Notes: generated by a model from the sequence alone, not told the origin. A DNA stretch of 6,726 nucleotides from Alphaproteobacteria bacterium (GCA_030428345.1 JAUIBM010000165.1:1-6726), one strand, 5' to 3'. Shown: positions 1-5,846, counted from the stretch's first letter. Made by a program: numbers and translations.

Positions 1-1139
1 TCGGCTTCCTCTTTTCCGAGTTCGGCCTTGAGCAGGAAGGCGTTTTCGGTCGCAATCCGTTGGCCATCTTGCAGGCCGGACTCGATCACGATGCGCCCTC
101 CCGAGCGCGATCCCGTCACGACAGGCATCGCCCGAAAGCCGGTACGCGTGCGAACGAACACCACTTCACGGCCTTCGACCATCTGAACTGCGGATTCAGG
201 CACCGAGATCAAGGTCGCATCGGTTTCACCTGAGAGTCGGATGCGCGCCTGCAAGAATGCGCCTGGCTGCAATCCGGGGACCGCTCCAGCGAGCGAAATA
301 ACTGCGGTTGCGCTGCGGCTTTCCGGATCGAGCGCGGGGGTTATCGAGCGCACACGTCCGCCGATCTCCCGCTCCTCTCCGAATTCCAGCGTTGCCTCGT
401 CGCCGGGCCTAATTCTCGCAGCATCACTGGCGGGCAGAGCAACCTGCACTTGCAAGCCGCTCGCGTTCACGATCTGGAACATCTCTTCACCGGCGGAGAC
501 GTAGGAGCCAAGCACGATCGGCGCGCTGGTGATCTGCCCTGAAATCGGACTCGTCACGGCCAGCGAACGCCCATCCCCGCTGACACCAGCAGCAGCGGAT
601 GCGGCTTGTGCGCGTGACAGCTCCGATCTTGCCACTTGCAGATTGGCCTGCGCCGCTTCGAGATCCTGCCGGGCCGTCACATTGGCCTCGAACAGCCGCT
701 TTTCGCGGTCGTAGAGCGCAGACAGTTCATTGACCCGCGCACGCGCGGCAGCGACCTGCGCAGCCAGTCCGGCAGCATCAGCGCTCTCGATCCGCGCGAT
801 CACCTCCCCCTGCCTGACATAATCGCCAAGCATCTTGTTCACGCTCTTCACCACACCGGATGCACGCGCATCGATCCGTGCGCTGGCATTCGGCGCCGCG
901 GCGACGGTCGCTGGGAATACAAGCTCCGTTGCTGCGCCGAATTGGACAGCTTCGATTTCTATCGACGAAGCTGCGATCTGCTTCTCGTCGATCAGCAGAA
1001 CGCCTTCGGGGACTTCGCTCTTTTCAACTTGTTCCGCTTGCTGGTCGGGTCCGTTTGAGTCAGCGGGCCAGAAGACCGAGGCCAAGGCGGCCAGCAAGAT
1101 CAGGACGCCGCTTACGGCGATCAAATGGCTACGTTCCAT
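1..1139 (-). CDS. czcB: CzcB-like RND efflux periplasmic adaptor subunit (partial, C-terminus cut by window edge)
   Basis: Membrane fusion (adaptor) protein that should link an inner-membrane RND pump (CzcA type) to the outer-membrane channel encoded just upstream, for export of divalent metals such as Co, Zn or Cd. The reading frame stays open from ATG at 1139 to the window edge, giving 379 residues. Visible are an N-terminal hydrophobic anchor or signal (about residues 6-24, LIAVSGVLILLAALASVF), a first biotinyl-lipoyl half (about 91-115, ARASGVVKSV...GDYVRQGEVIA), an alpha-helical hairpin (about 122-180) and a second lipoyl half beginning VTSPISGQI (195-203), followed by beta-barrel segments. 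The last visible residues, ELGKEEA, resemble the end of family members, so only a short tail is missing. The start lies 11 bases after the czcC stop, and a GAGG ribosome site overlaps that stop codon. There is no His-rich N-terminal stretch like that of some CzcB proteins. The metal substrate is inferred. Confidence 0.9.
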   Translation of the reverse strand, partial: MERSHLIAVSGVLILLAALASVFWPADSNGPDQQAEQVEKSEVPEGVLLIDEKQIAASSIEIEAVQFGAATELVFPATVAAAPNASARIDARASGVVKSVNKMLGDYVRQGEVIARIESADAAGLAAQVAAARARVNELSALYDREKRLFEANVTARQDLEAAQANLQVARSELSRAQAASAAAGVSGDGRSLAVTSPISGQITSAPIVLGSYVSAGEEMFQIVNASGLQVQVALPASDAARIRPGDEATLEFGEEREIGGRVRSITPALDPESRSATAVISLAGAVPGLQPGAFLQARIRLSGETDATLISVPESAVQMVEGREVVFVRTRTGFRAMPVVTGSRSGGRIVIESGLQDGQRIATENAFLLKAELGKEEA

Positions 1140-1150
1140 GGAAATGGGCC

Positions 1151-2389
1151 TCACTGTGCGTTGAGCCAGATGAGCCGCGCCGCGAGCAGGCCGCGGGTCT
1201 CTTCTGCCTGAATCAGATTTTCACGAATGGCGTCGCGCGCTTCGGCAGCCGCCAGAACTTCGATCAGCGGAAATCTGCCATTGCGGTAGCCGATTTCGAC
1301 GAGCCTGAGCGCTTCCTCAGCCTGCGGCAGGGATGCGCTGGAGAGGGTCTCCACACGCGTTTCGGCGGCCAGATAAAGCGTTCGCGTCCGCTCGAACTCC
1401 ACGCGGTAGTCCGCCTCGGCTATCGCCTCGCTCGCGCTTGCCGCGCGGTATTGCGCCTCGGCGGCTGCGATGTTGCCCTGGTTGCGGTTGCGAAAGGGAA
1501 GCGGAATGGAAATCCCGACGATGAACGCTTGATCGTTGCTTTCCTCAAAACGGCGCACGCCTGCCGACAGCGTTGGGTCGGGAACGCCAAGCGAGCGCTC
1601 ACGCGCAATTTCGGCTTCAGCAAAGCTGGTTCGAGCGCCCGCAATGCGCAGTTGCAACGGATTTTCGGAAACCGGCGGTGCAAGGGGCGGCGATAAGTCA
1701 GGAAAGACGTTCGATACTGCGGGATTGGGCTGTCCGGATACCCAGAGAGCCGCGAGCGCCTGACGTGCTGCTAAATCGTCTGCTTGTGCAGCCTGCAATT
1801 CGGCCTCCGCCTCGGCAAGCGTAGCTTGTGCACGCATAGCTCGAAGAGGCGGCTCCCGCCCGACCTCTACAAGCACGTTGGCGATCCGCGTCAGTTCACG
1901 GTTTCGCTCGACGATTTCCCGCGCGAGAACGAGGCGTTGGCCTGCGGCGACAGCCTGCACATAACGCTCGCGCACCCCCAAAGCGAGTTGCGACAAGGCA
2001 AATTCGCTCTGCAAGCCGGCGAAATCGGACGATGCGCGTGCGCTCGCGATGCGTGCGCTTCGCTTGCCGCCGAGTTCGAGCGGCTGACCGATCGCTAGGG
2101 TATATTCGGTCGACCGCAGCCCGGAGAAAGCGCCGGAGCCCGCGATGTTCTCGGCCTCGAGCGATAGCTCGGGATTGGGTCGGAGGCGTGCTTGGTCGAT
2201 AGCCGCACGCGCGGCTTCGGCCTCCGCCTGAGGGCCGTAAACCCGGGGATTGCTGGAAGGGTCATCTTCCCCTTCAATGCCGACGCCCGCTCGAGCGAGC
2301 GCTTCCTCGAGTGTAACTGTTTCCTGTGCCAATACTGGCGAACCCGTGGACACGGCAATCAAGGCCGCGGCCAGTGCAAAGCACCGCAT
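1151..2389 (-). CDS. czcC: CzcC-like TolC-family outer-membrane efflux channel
   Basis: Outer-membrane factor of a tripartite RND heavy-metal efflux system; its trimer should form the exit duct contacted by the adaptor encoded next. The protein is 412 residues, the usual length for CzcC/CusC-type members. It starts with a clear Sec signal peptide (residues 1-21, cleavage after SPVLA). Two outer-membrane efflux repeats follow. The first carries the motif RPNPELSLEAENIAGSG, characteristic of the heavy-metal branch. The second carries GVPDPTLSAGVRRFEES and then SIPLPFRNRNQGNIAAAEAQ. Long Ala/Glu/Arg-rich segments between them fit the coiled-coil tunnel helices. The ATG start is supported by a good ribosome site, AGGAGA at 2397-2402, seven bases upstream. 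It sits fourth in the minus-strand metal operon, 64 bases after the His-rich gene and 11 bases before czcB. The family assignment is firm; Co/Zn/Cd specificity is inferred from family and context. Confidence 0.93.
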   Translation of the reverse strand: MRCFALAAALIAVSTGSPVLAQETVTLEEALARAGVGIEGEDDPSSNPRVYGPQAEAEAARAAIDQARLRPNPELSLEAENIAGSGAFSGLRSTEYTLAIGQPLELGGKRSARIASARASSDFAGLQSEFALSQLALGVRERYVQAVAAGQRLVLAREIVERNRELTRIANVLVEVGREPPLRAMRAQATLAEAEAELQAAQADDLAARQALAALWVSGQPNPAVSNVFPDLSPPLAPPVSENPLQLRIAGARTSFAEAEIARERSLGVPDPTLSAGVRRFEESNDQAFIVGISIPLPFRNRNQGNIAAAEAQYRAASASEAIAEADYRVEFERTRTLYLAAETRVETLSSASLPQAEEALRLVEIGYRNGRFPLIEVLAAAEARDAIRENLIQAEETRGLLAARLIWLNAQ

Positions 2390-2453
2390 TATTGTATCTC
2401 CTGACTGAAACCAATCGAGCGCACGCGCAGGCGCACTCGCACATGATTTGCTG

Positions 2454-2798
2454 TCAGGCTTTGGGAGGTTGGATCAGAACCGGCGGCGCGCGCGAGGTGA
2501 GCATCGAAGTCGCCAGCGGACCCTTCAGGCTATTCGTGCGCGCAAAGGGCGACCCCAGGAACACTCCACTATCGGCGAGGCTGAAGCTGCAATTGTGATG
2601 ATGCGTTGCCGAATGGTCCTGACCATCATGGTCCGGCTCGGGATCATTGCTATCGAAGTGGTCCGCCCCATGCGCATAAACGTGATCGGCCGCATGAACG
2701 AAGCTTTCGCCTTCTGAAGCATGCGCGTCAGGTAACGATAGGACACTACCGAAAAGAATGGCGATGATCGCAAGGAAGGGGAACACAAGACGCGGCAT
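2454..2798 (-). CDS. Small exported histidine-rich protein, probable periplasmic metal binder (CzcI/CopL-like)
   Basis: Predicted 114-residue periplasmic protein of unknown function. Starting at ATG 2798 gives a classic signal peptide: Met-Pro-Arg, a hydrophobic core (LVFPFLAIIAILFGSVLSL) and an AHA cleavage site at residues 25-27. The mature part has nine histidines between residues 35 and 68, including H35, H39, H43 and H47 at exact four-residue spacing and a HHHNC cluster (66-70), all in an acidic background. Such proteins often sit beside czc genes in sphingomonads and resemble CzcI/CopL-type accessory proteins, but I do not recognise a defined domain. The frame is open further upstream: a GTG at 2873 overlaps the methyltransferase stop (GTGA), and an ATG lies at 2867. 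I prefer 2798 because AAAGGG (2808-2813) lies nine bases upstream and the signal peptide then begins correctly; the longer forms would put about 25 basic residues before it. A role in metal sequestration or hand-off to the pump is inference. Confidence 0.75.
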   Translation of the reverse strand: MPRLVFPFLAIIAILFGSVLSLPDAHASEGESFVHAADHVYAHGADHFDSNDPEPDHDGQDHSATHHHNCSFSLADSGVFLGSPFARTNSLKGPLATSMLTSRAPPVLIQPPKA

Positions 2799-2869
2799 GT
2801 TACTCAACCCTTTAGGAGCCTTGCAAAGCTTGCGCAACCACGGCTGTCTGAGCGCTTGTCTTTTCATGA

Positions 2870-3514
2870 TCACGATTTGGCACCGACGAATTCATACGCA
2901 CAACCGGCCAGAAACTCGCGGAAATGAACTTCGCGCAAAACTTTGCGTGCTGGAAGCCAAGGGCGGAACTCTTCATATTCCCGCGCCACACCAAATGGTT
3001 TGGTCAGCACTATGCCGATTTCAATCAGCCATCGCGGCCAGCGCTCGGGGTGCTTCAGGCCAAGCAGGGCCATCCGGCCACCCGTCGGGAGAGCAGCTGA
3101 GGCGCGCTCGATGATCGCGGCGTAGTCAGGTGGCATTTCCAGTCCAAAGGTGCTGATGACTGCGCTGGTCTCGCTCGGAAAGCGGAAGGCGGCTACGTCT
3201 GACTGCACAAATTCGACATTGCTAGCTCGCAGGCGCTTCGCTCGTCGACGGGCTTGGTCGAGCATGCCTTGCGAAAGGTCGACCAGCGTCACCTTGCCGC
3301 TTGGTCCTACTCTCTCAAGCAGAAACGCGAGGTTTGCGCCGGTGCCAGCACATAGATCGATCACATGGTCACCGGCGTTGAGTTCAAGCCGGTTAACCAG
3401 ATCGCGTCGCCAGCGACCAAGACCGGCCCACCGAAACCCCGACACCAATCGGTCATAGATTCCCGCGGTCTTGTCGTAGAGACGTTCAACCTGTTCGTTG
3501 GATAGAATTGCCAT
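2870..3514 (-). CDS. UbiE/COQ5-like class I SAM-dependent methyltransferase
   Basis: A 214-residue cytoplasmic methyltransferase of the Rossmann-fold class that uses S-adenosylmethionine. Motif I is plain at residues 51-61 (VIDLCAGTGAN). The acidic residue ending strand 2 is D79 in VTLVDLSQGML, and a SD106V segment fits the adenine-binding loop. The N-terminus (YDKTAGIYDRL) and the strand-4 region (ISTFGLEM) look like the UbiE/phospholipid N-methyltransferase group. The length is short of true UbiE (about 250 residues), so I do not call it the ubiquinone enzyme. It is second in the operon, eight bases after the DUF3703 stop, with no obvious ribosome site, so coupled translation is likely. Its stop overlaps a possible GTG start of the next gene. 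The substrate is unknown; a lipid, quinone or small metal or metalloid species would fit the context, but nothing in the sequence decides this. Confidence 0.85.
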   Translation of the reverse strand: MAILSNEQVERLYDKTAGIYDRLVSGFRWAGLGRWRRDLVNRLELNAGDHVIDLCAGTGANLAFLLERVGPSGKVTLVDLSQGMLDQARRRAKRLRASNVEFVQSDVAAFRFPSETSAVISTFGLEMPPDYAAIIERASAALPTGGRMALLGLKHPERWPRWLIEIGIVLTKPFGVAREYEEFRPWLPARKVLREVHFREFLAGCAYEFVGAKS

Positions 3515-3522
3515 GGCGCGTG

Positions 3523-3885
3523 CTAGCGAACCTCGTCCGAAGAGATGGTGAAAACCTCCGCGAGGTCGTCCGGGTATGGCATTGGCGCGAATGCGCTCAC
3601 GTTTGCGCGTCCGGTATTGCCCCAGGGGAGCCGTCCGGTGAGATTGCCAAGGGGAGCGAGCGCAAGACGTATGACCTGCCCCAGAACTTCGCGGCCATCG
3701 CGGGTTTCAACTGCATAGCCCAGCATCGTCATATGTGAACGAAGGTGCGGCCCGAAGAAGCCCTGGCCCAGAATATGTTCCCGCTCGAGCGCGGTCCAAG
3801 CCAAAGCCCGGTCACCAGACTGCCTGGCGGCACGGAAAACGCACCGCTCAGCTTCGATAAGTTCAATAATGTCCTTCTTTGCCAC
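3523..3885 (-). CDS. DUF3703 domain protein, first gene of the metal-efflux operon
   Basis: A 120-residue protein that matches the DUF3703 family over nearly its whole length, from memory of family members: HILGQ (37-41), PHLRSHMTML (46-55), DGREVLGQVIRL (63-74), GNTGRANVSAF (89-99) and MPYPDDL (102-108). No signal peptide or membrane helix is visible, so it is probably cytoplasmic. Conserved H37, H47 and H51 could bind metal, but that is a guess from residue type. Its biochemical function is not known; the family is often found beside czc-type and other metal-resistance genes. The start is GTG at 3885. The nearest purine-rich sequence upstream is weak, and the leader from the predicted promoter is only about 28 bases. 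It is the promoter-proximal gene, so it should be the most strongly induced by metal. Confidence 0.85.
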   Translation of the reverse strand: MAKKDIIELIEAERCVFRAARQSGDRALAWTALEREHILGQGFFGPHLRSHMTMLGYAVETRDGREVLGQVIRLALAPLGNLTGRLPWGNTGRANVSAFAPMPYPDDLAEVFTISSDEVR

Positions 3886-3920
3886 AGGATTTTACCGTTC
3901 TGCTTGCATCTTCGAATCGT

Positions 3921-3951
3921 CTTATGCACCTTGTAGTGGCTACAAGGTCAA
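3921..3951 (-). promoter_or_regulatory. MerR-type promoter/operator driving the metal-efflux operon
   Basis: On the minus strand, TTGACC (3951-3946) and CATAAG (3926-3921) are separated by 19 bases, longer than the optimal 17. The spacer region is filled by a perfect dyad (3928-3948) with nine-base arms ACCTTGTAG and CTACAAGGT around three central bases. Over-long spacers bridged by such a dyad are the hallmark of promoters untwisted by MerR-family activators. The arm sequence closely resembles CadR/PbrR/ZntR operators as known for the family. The start of transcription would fall near 3914, about 28 bases before the DUF3703 GTG. The regulator gene begins 18 bases on the other side of the dyad, so the same site probably controls it too; I could not pick a convincing plus-strand promoter for it. 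Confidence 0.85.
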
Positions 3952-3966
3952 GCATTGCGAGAAACC

Positions 3967-4353
3967 ATGAAGATTGGTGCCTTGGCGCGGAAGACCGGCA
4001 CGACCGCCGAAACGATCCGCTACTACGAACGGACCGGATTGCTGGAGGAACCACCACGCACCGCCGGAAACTACCGGGACTATGGCCCGACCGAATTGGC
4101 CAGATTGCGGTTTATCCGCCGCGCACGCGACCTTGGCTTCACCATGGCGGAGGTGCGCCAATTGCTTTCTTTGTCGGATGATCCATCGCAATCGTGCGAA
4201 GCCGTGGACTCTATTGCCAGCCTCCACCTACGCGAAGTGGATCGGAAGCTTGGTGACTTGCGAAAACTGCGAACCGAACTGCGCCATATGGTCGACGACT
4301 GCCAGCACGGAGCGGTTGGCGAATGCCGGATAATCGAAGTGCTTTCCGGCTAG
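3967..4353 (+). CDS. MerR-family metal-responsive regulator (CadR/PbrR/ZntR-like)
   Basis: A 128-residue dimeric DNA-binding metal sensor. The N-terminal winged helix-turn-helix is standard for the family: KIGALARKTGTTAETIRYYE (2-21), GNYRDY (34-39) and the RFIRRARDLGFTMAEVRQLL block (48-67). A dimerisation helix runs about 78-110. The metal-binding cysteines are C77, C112 and C120. The first two coincide with the CadR positions as I recall them, and the C112-to-C120 loop (CQHGAVGEC) includes H114. This pattern fits sensors of Cd, Pb or Zn rather than Hg or Cu. The frame is open back to a TTG at 3955, but the ATG at 3967 gives the normal family N-terminus. It is divergent from the efflux operon and lies beside its operator; by family behaviour it should repress weakly without metal and activate with it. 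Exact metal choice cannot be read from the sequence. Confidence 0.93.
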   Translation: MKIGALARKTGTTAETIRYYERTGLLEEPPRTAGNYRDYGPTELARLRFIRRARDLGFTMAEVRQLLSLSDDPSQSCEAVDSIASLHLREVDRKLGDLRKLRTELRHMVDDCQHGAVGECRIIEVLSG

Positions 4354-4400
4354 CGGGACAGCGCGCGTTTATTCGAGCGGTGACGGGACGCAAACCATGA

Positions 4401-4691
4401 TCATCTCGAAATTCGGGGCGTGTTCTGACATATCTCGTCGGTGCGTTCGACAACAGAACCGATCCAGTCATCGATCTCGGCTTCGACCCAAACCGTGCAA
4501 CGGGGACCGAGCGAACGCGACTTTGGAAAACGGCCTTCGCGCATCCGCTGATAGATTGCCGTTCGGCGCAGGCCCACGCGCGCCATGACCTCGGGAAGAC
4601 GAATGAGCCGGTCTGGCGTTGGCTCGACAGGAACGGCTTCCGCGTCCGTTTCGAGACCAGTCGTCATTTCAGAGAGCGAAGCTTTGTTCAT
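4401..4691 (-). CDS. AlpA-like small DNA-binding protein (excisionase/regulator type)
   Basis: A 96-residue protein whose residues 27-77 form an AlpA/MerR-superfamily winged helix: DRLIRLPEVMARVGL, then RRTAIYQRMREGRFPKSRSL, then VWVEAEIDDWI. The family includes the AlpA regulator of cryptic prophage CP4-57 and many small regulators or recombination directionality factors of integrative elements. The first 26 residues are low-complexity and acidic. The start at 4691 overlaps the preceding gene by 23 bases and has GGAG seven bases upstream. A second ATG at 4667, one base after the upstream stop, would also retain the whole domain. It is co-transcribed with the helix-turn-helix gene and faces the MerR gene tail to tail across 47 bases. 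Control of excision or transfer genes is inferred from family and neighbours. Confidence 0.87.
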   Translation of the reverse strand: MNKASLSEMTTGLETDAEAVPVEPTPDRLIRLPEVMARVGLRRTAIYQRMREGRFPKSRSLGPRCTVWVEAEIDDWIGSVVERTDEICQNTPRISR

Positions 4692-5130
4692 CCTGCCGCT
4701 CCAGTAGCGCGAGGTGATCCGACAGGAGACCGGCGGTGCGGTGCGCGGTCCCCTTTGCCCAGCGCGGTCTCACATCGAGCAGCCTCTGGCCCAGCGCTTG
4801 ATCCAAAGCAGACGGCAACTCGCTTATGAAGGTTTCAAGAAATTCCAGCACGCCGCTATTCTGCCAATCCTCGCTACGCTGCGAGTACCCCGCGAGTGCC
4901 AGCATCAGGGAGGTGCGCGGCGCGTGTCCGCTCGCGTCAAGGATGGCCAGCGCCTCTGGCAGTGTGGCTGACCTTGTCCCGGCGAGGATGCGTCGGAGCG
5001 CGTCCTTGTTGATATTCGTCTGTGCGGCAATCGTCCGCCGGGACTTGCCACTTTCGTCCACGGCATGGTCGAGGAAAGCGGCGACTCCTCGCGATAGTTC
5101 TTCCCATTTGTCGTTTGTGTTTCGCGCCAT
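4669..5130 (-). CDS. XRE-like helix-turn-helix protein next to the transfer operon
   Basis: A 153-residue protein with a predicted lambda-repressor-like helix-turn-helix in the N-terminal half (about residues 16-67). SGKSRRTIAAQTNINKDALR (27-46) fits helices 2 and 3, and RILAGTRSATLPEALAILDA (47-66) fits the following helices. The C-terminal half (about 80-153) is predicted helical and contains VLEFLETFISELPSALDQAL; I do not recognise it, and it may serve for dimerisation or ligand or partner binding. There is no signal peptide or membrane segment. AGGAA at 5133-5137 supports the ATG at 5130, although the spacing is short. The gene is transcribed away from the pilin/tra operon across a 363-base region rich in short dyads and overlaps the AlpA-like gene downstream. 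A role as regulator of the divergent transfer genes is inference. Confidence 0.75.
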   Translation of the reverse strand: MARNTNDKWEELSRGVAAFLDHAVDESGKSRRTIAAQTNINKDALRRILAGTRSATLPEALAILDASGHAPRTSLMLALAGYSQRSEDWQNSGVLEFLETFISELPSALDQALGQRLLDVRPRWAKGTAHRTAGLLSDHLALLERQDEQSFAL

Positions 5131-5493
5131 TGTTCCTGCTTCCGGTGATCTTTAGCGAATCACCAACAGGCTAGGCGACGCGTCAAACTGTAGGAAAGGG
5201 AAAAGAACAAATAAGGAACACGTAGGAAGCTGGCTCATCGTCACACGATTTGATTCGCGCAGATTCCGGTCCCTCGATCTCAGACTTCGGTATGGGTGGC
5301 GCAATGATCGGTATTCTTGGCCGCAATGTCTGCACCGGTCGCGCAAAGCCTGGTCAGATTGCCCAGAATCGACGATTTCTCTTGGTCGGAATGCCGCGTG
5401 CGGCAGTTTCCGTTTTCCTACACCCTGCCTTCCAATCGAGGAAAGAACATACAGCGAACGCATCGCTGCCAATGTTCGAAACGGAGTTCCTCG
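5131..5493. other. Divergent intergenic region between the regulator pair and the tra operon
   Basis: This 363-base stretch holds no gene I can support. It should carry promoters in both directions. A weak minus-strand candidate is TTGACG (5186-5181) with TGATTC (5162-5157) at 18-base spacing, which would start transcription about 20 bases before the helix-turn-helix gene. No convincing plus-strand promoter was found. Several short symmetric elements are present: GCGAATCA (5155-5162) with its inverted copy (5251-5258), ATCGT-CAC-ACGAT (5237-5249), TGTAGGAAA (5189-5197) with an inverted copy (5414-5422) and a direct GTAGGAA copy (5222-5228), and TGCCGC-GT-GCGGCA (5392-5405). They could be regulator binding sites or part of a transfer origin; none is proven. 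Confidence 0.5.
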
Positions 5494-5820
5494 ATGAACA
5501 ATGCAATCACCCTTCCCCGCCCATCCGTTAAAGGCATTCGTGCCCGCGACTATATTCTTCCGGCCGCGATTGCGCTCGCCTGCGCCGGTGCCGCCTATGC
5601 CGGTGCCGACACAACCTTTGATCCGGCGCTGCAGAAGTTCACTGACTTCCTCGAAGGTTCGGGCGGGAAAATCATCACCGTCCTCAGCCTTGCCGGCGGT
5701 TTGATCGCGCTCGCCTCGGGCCGCTTCGCCCTTGGGCAGGTCGCGGTCCCGGTCGGTGTCGGAATTGGCGTCGGCACAGGCGTGCCGATCGTCACCTCGG
5801 TCGTGACCGCAACCATTTGA
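5494..5820 (+). CDS. Conjugative pilin, TraA/TrbC/VirB2-like
   Basis: A 108-residue predicted prepilin of the type IV secretion system. It has a basic leader (K13, R16, R18), a hydrophobic stretch (about 20-34) and an AYA cleavage site at residues 34-36, leaving a mature peptide of about 72 residues, close to the length of F pilin. The mature part has two hydrophobic segments, about 60-75 (IITVLSLAGGLIALAS) and about 83-106 (Gly/Val-rich), joined by the short basic loop GRFALGQ, as in VirB2-like pilins. The start at 5494 has GGAG (5483-5486) seven bases upstream; a longer in-frame extension to 5317 lacks such support and would bury the leader. It is the first gene of the operon and precedes traL by 26 bases, the position of pilin genes in F-type systems. 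Assignment rests on topology, size and position, since pilin sequences diverge strongly. Confidence 0.82.
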   Translation: MNNAITLPRPSVKGIRARDYILPAAIALACAGAAYAGADTTFDPALQKFTDFLEGSGGKIITVLSLAGGLIALASGRFALGQVAVPVGVGIGVGTGVPIVTSVVTATI

Positions 5821-5846
5821 TCGCGGTCTAACGACGGGAGGGCGGC

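Noticed and set aside
860..1696. 278-codon open frame on the plus strand, opposite czcC and czcB
   Set aside because: Arg-rich, no domain, and lies antisense to two well-recognised genes; it is a frame shadow of high-GC coding DNA.
2390..2453. GC-rich gap between the His-rich gene and czcC considered as a terminator or internal promoter
   Set aside because: The alternating GCGCAC stretch has no true complementary arms or T-run, and no clear -35/-10 pair was found.
3955..3966. TTG start four codons upstream for the MerR gene
   Set aside because: The ATG at 3967 gives the standard family N-terminus, and TTG lies almost against the operator.
5317..5493. Upstream extension of the pilin frame to an earlier ATG
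   Set aside because: The ATG at 5494 has a good ribosome site and gives a normal prepilin; the extension adds about 59 unlike residues.
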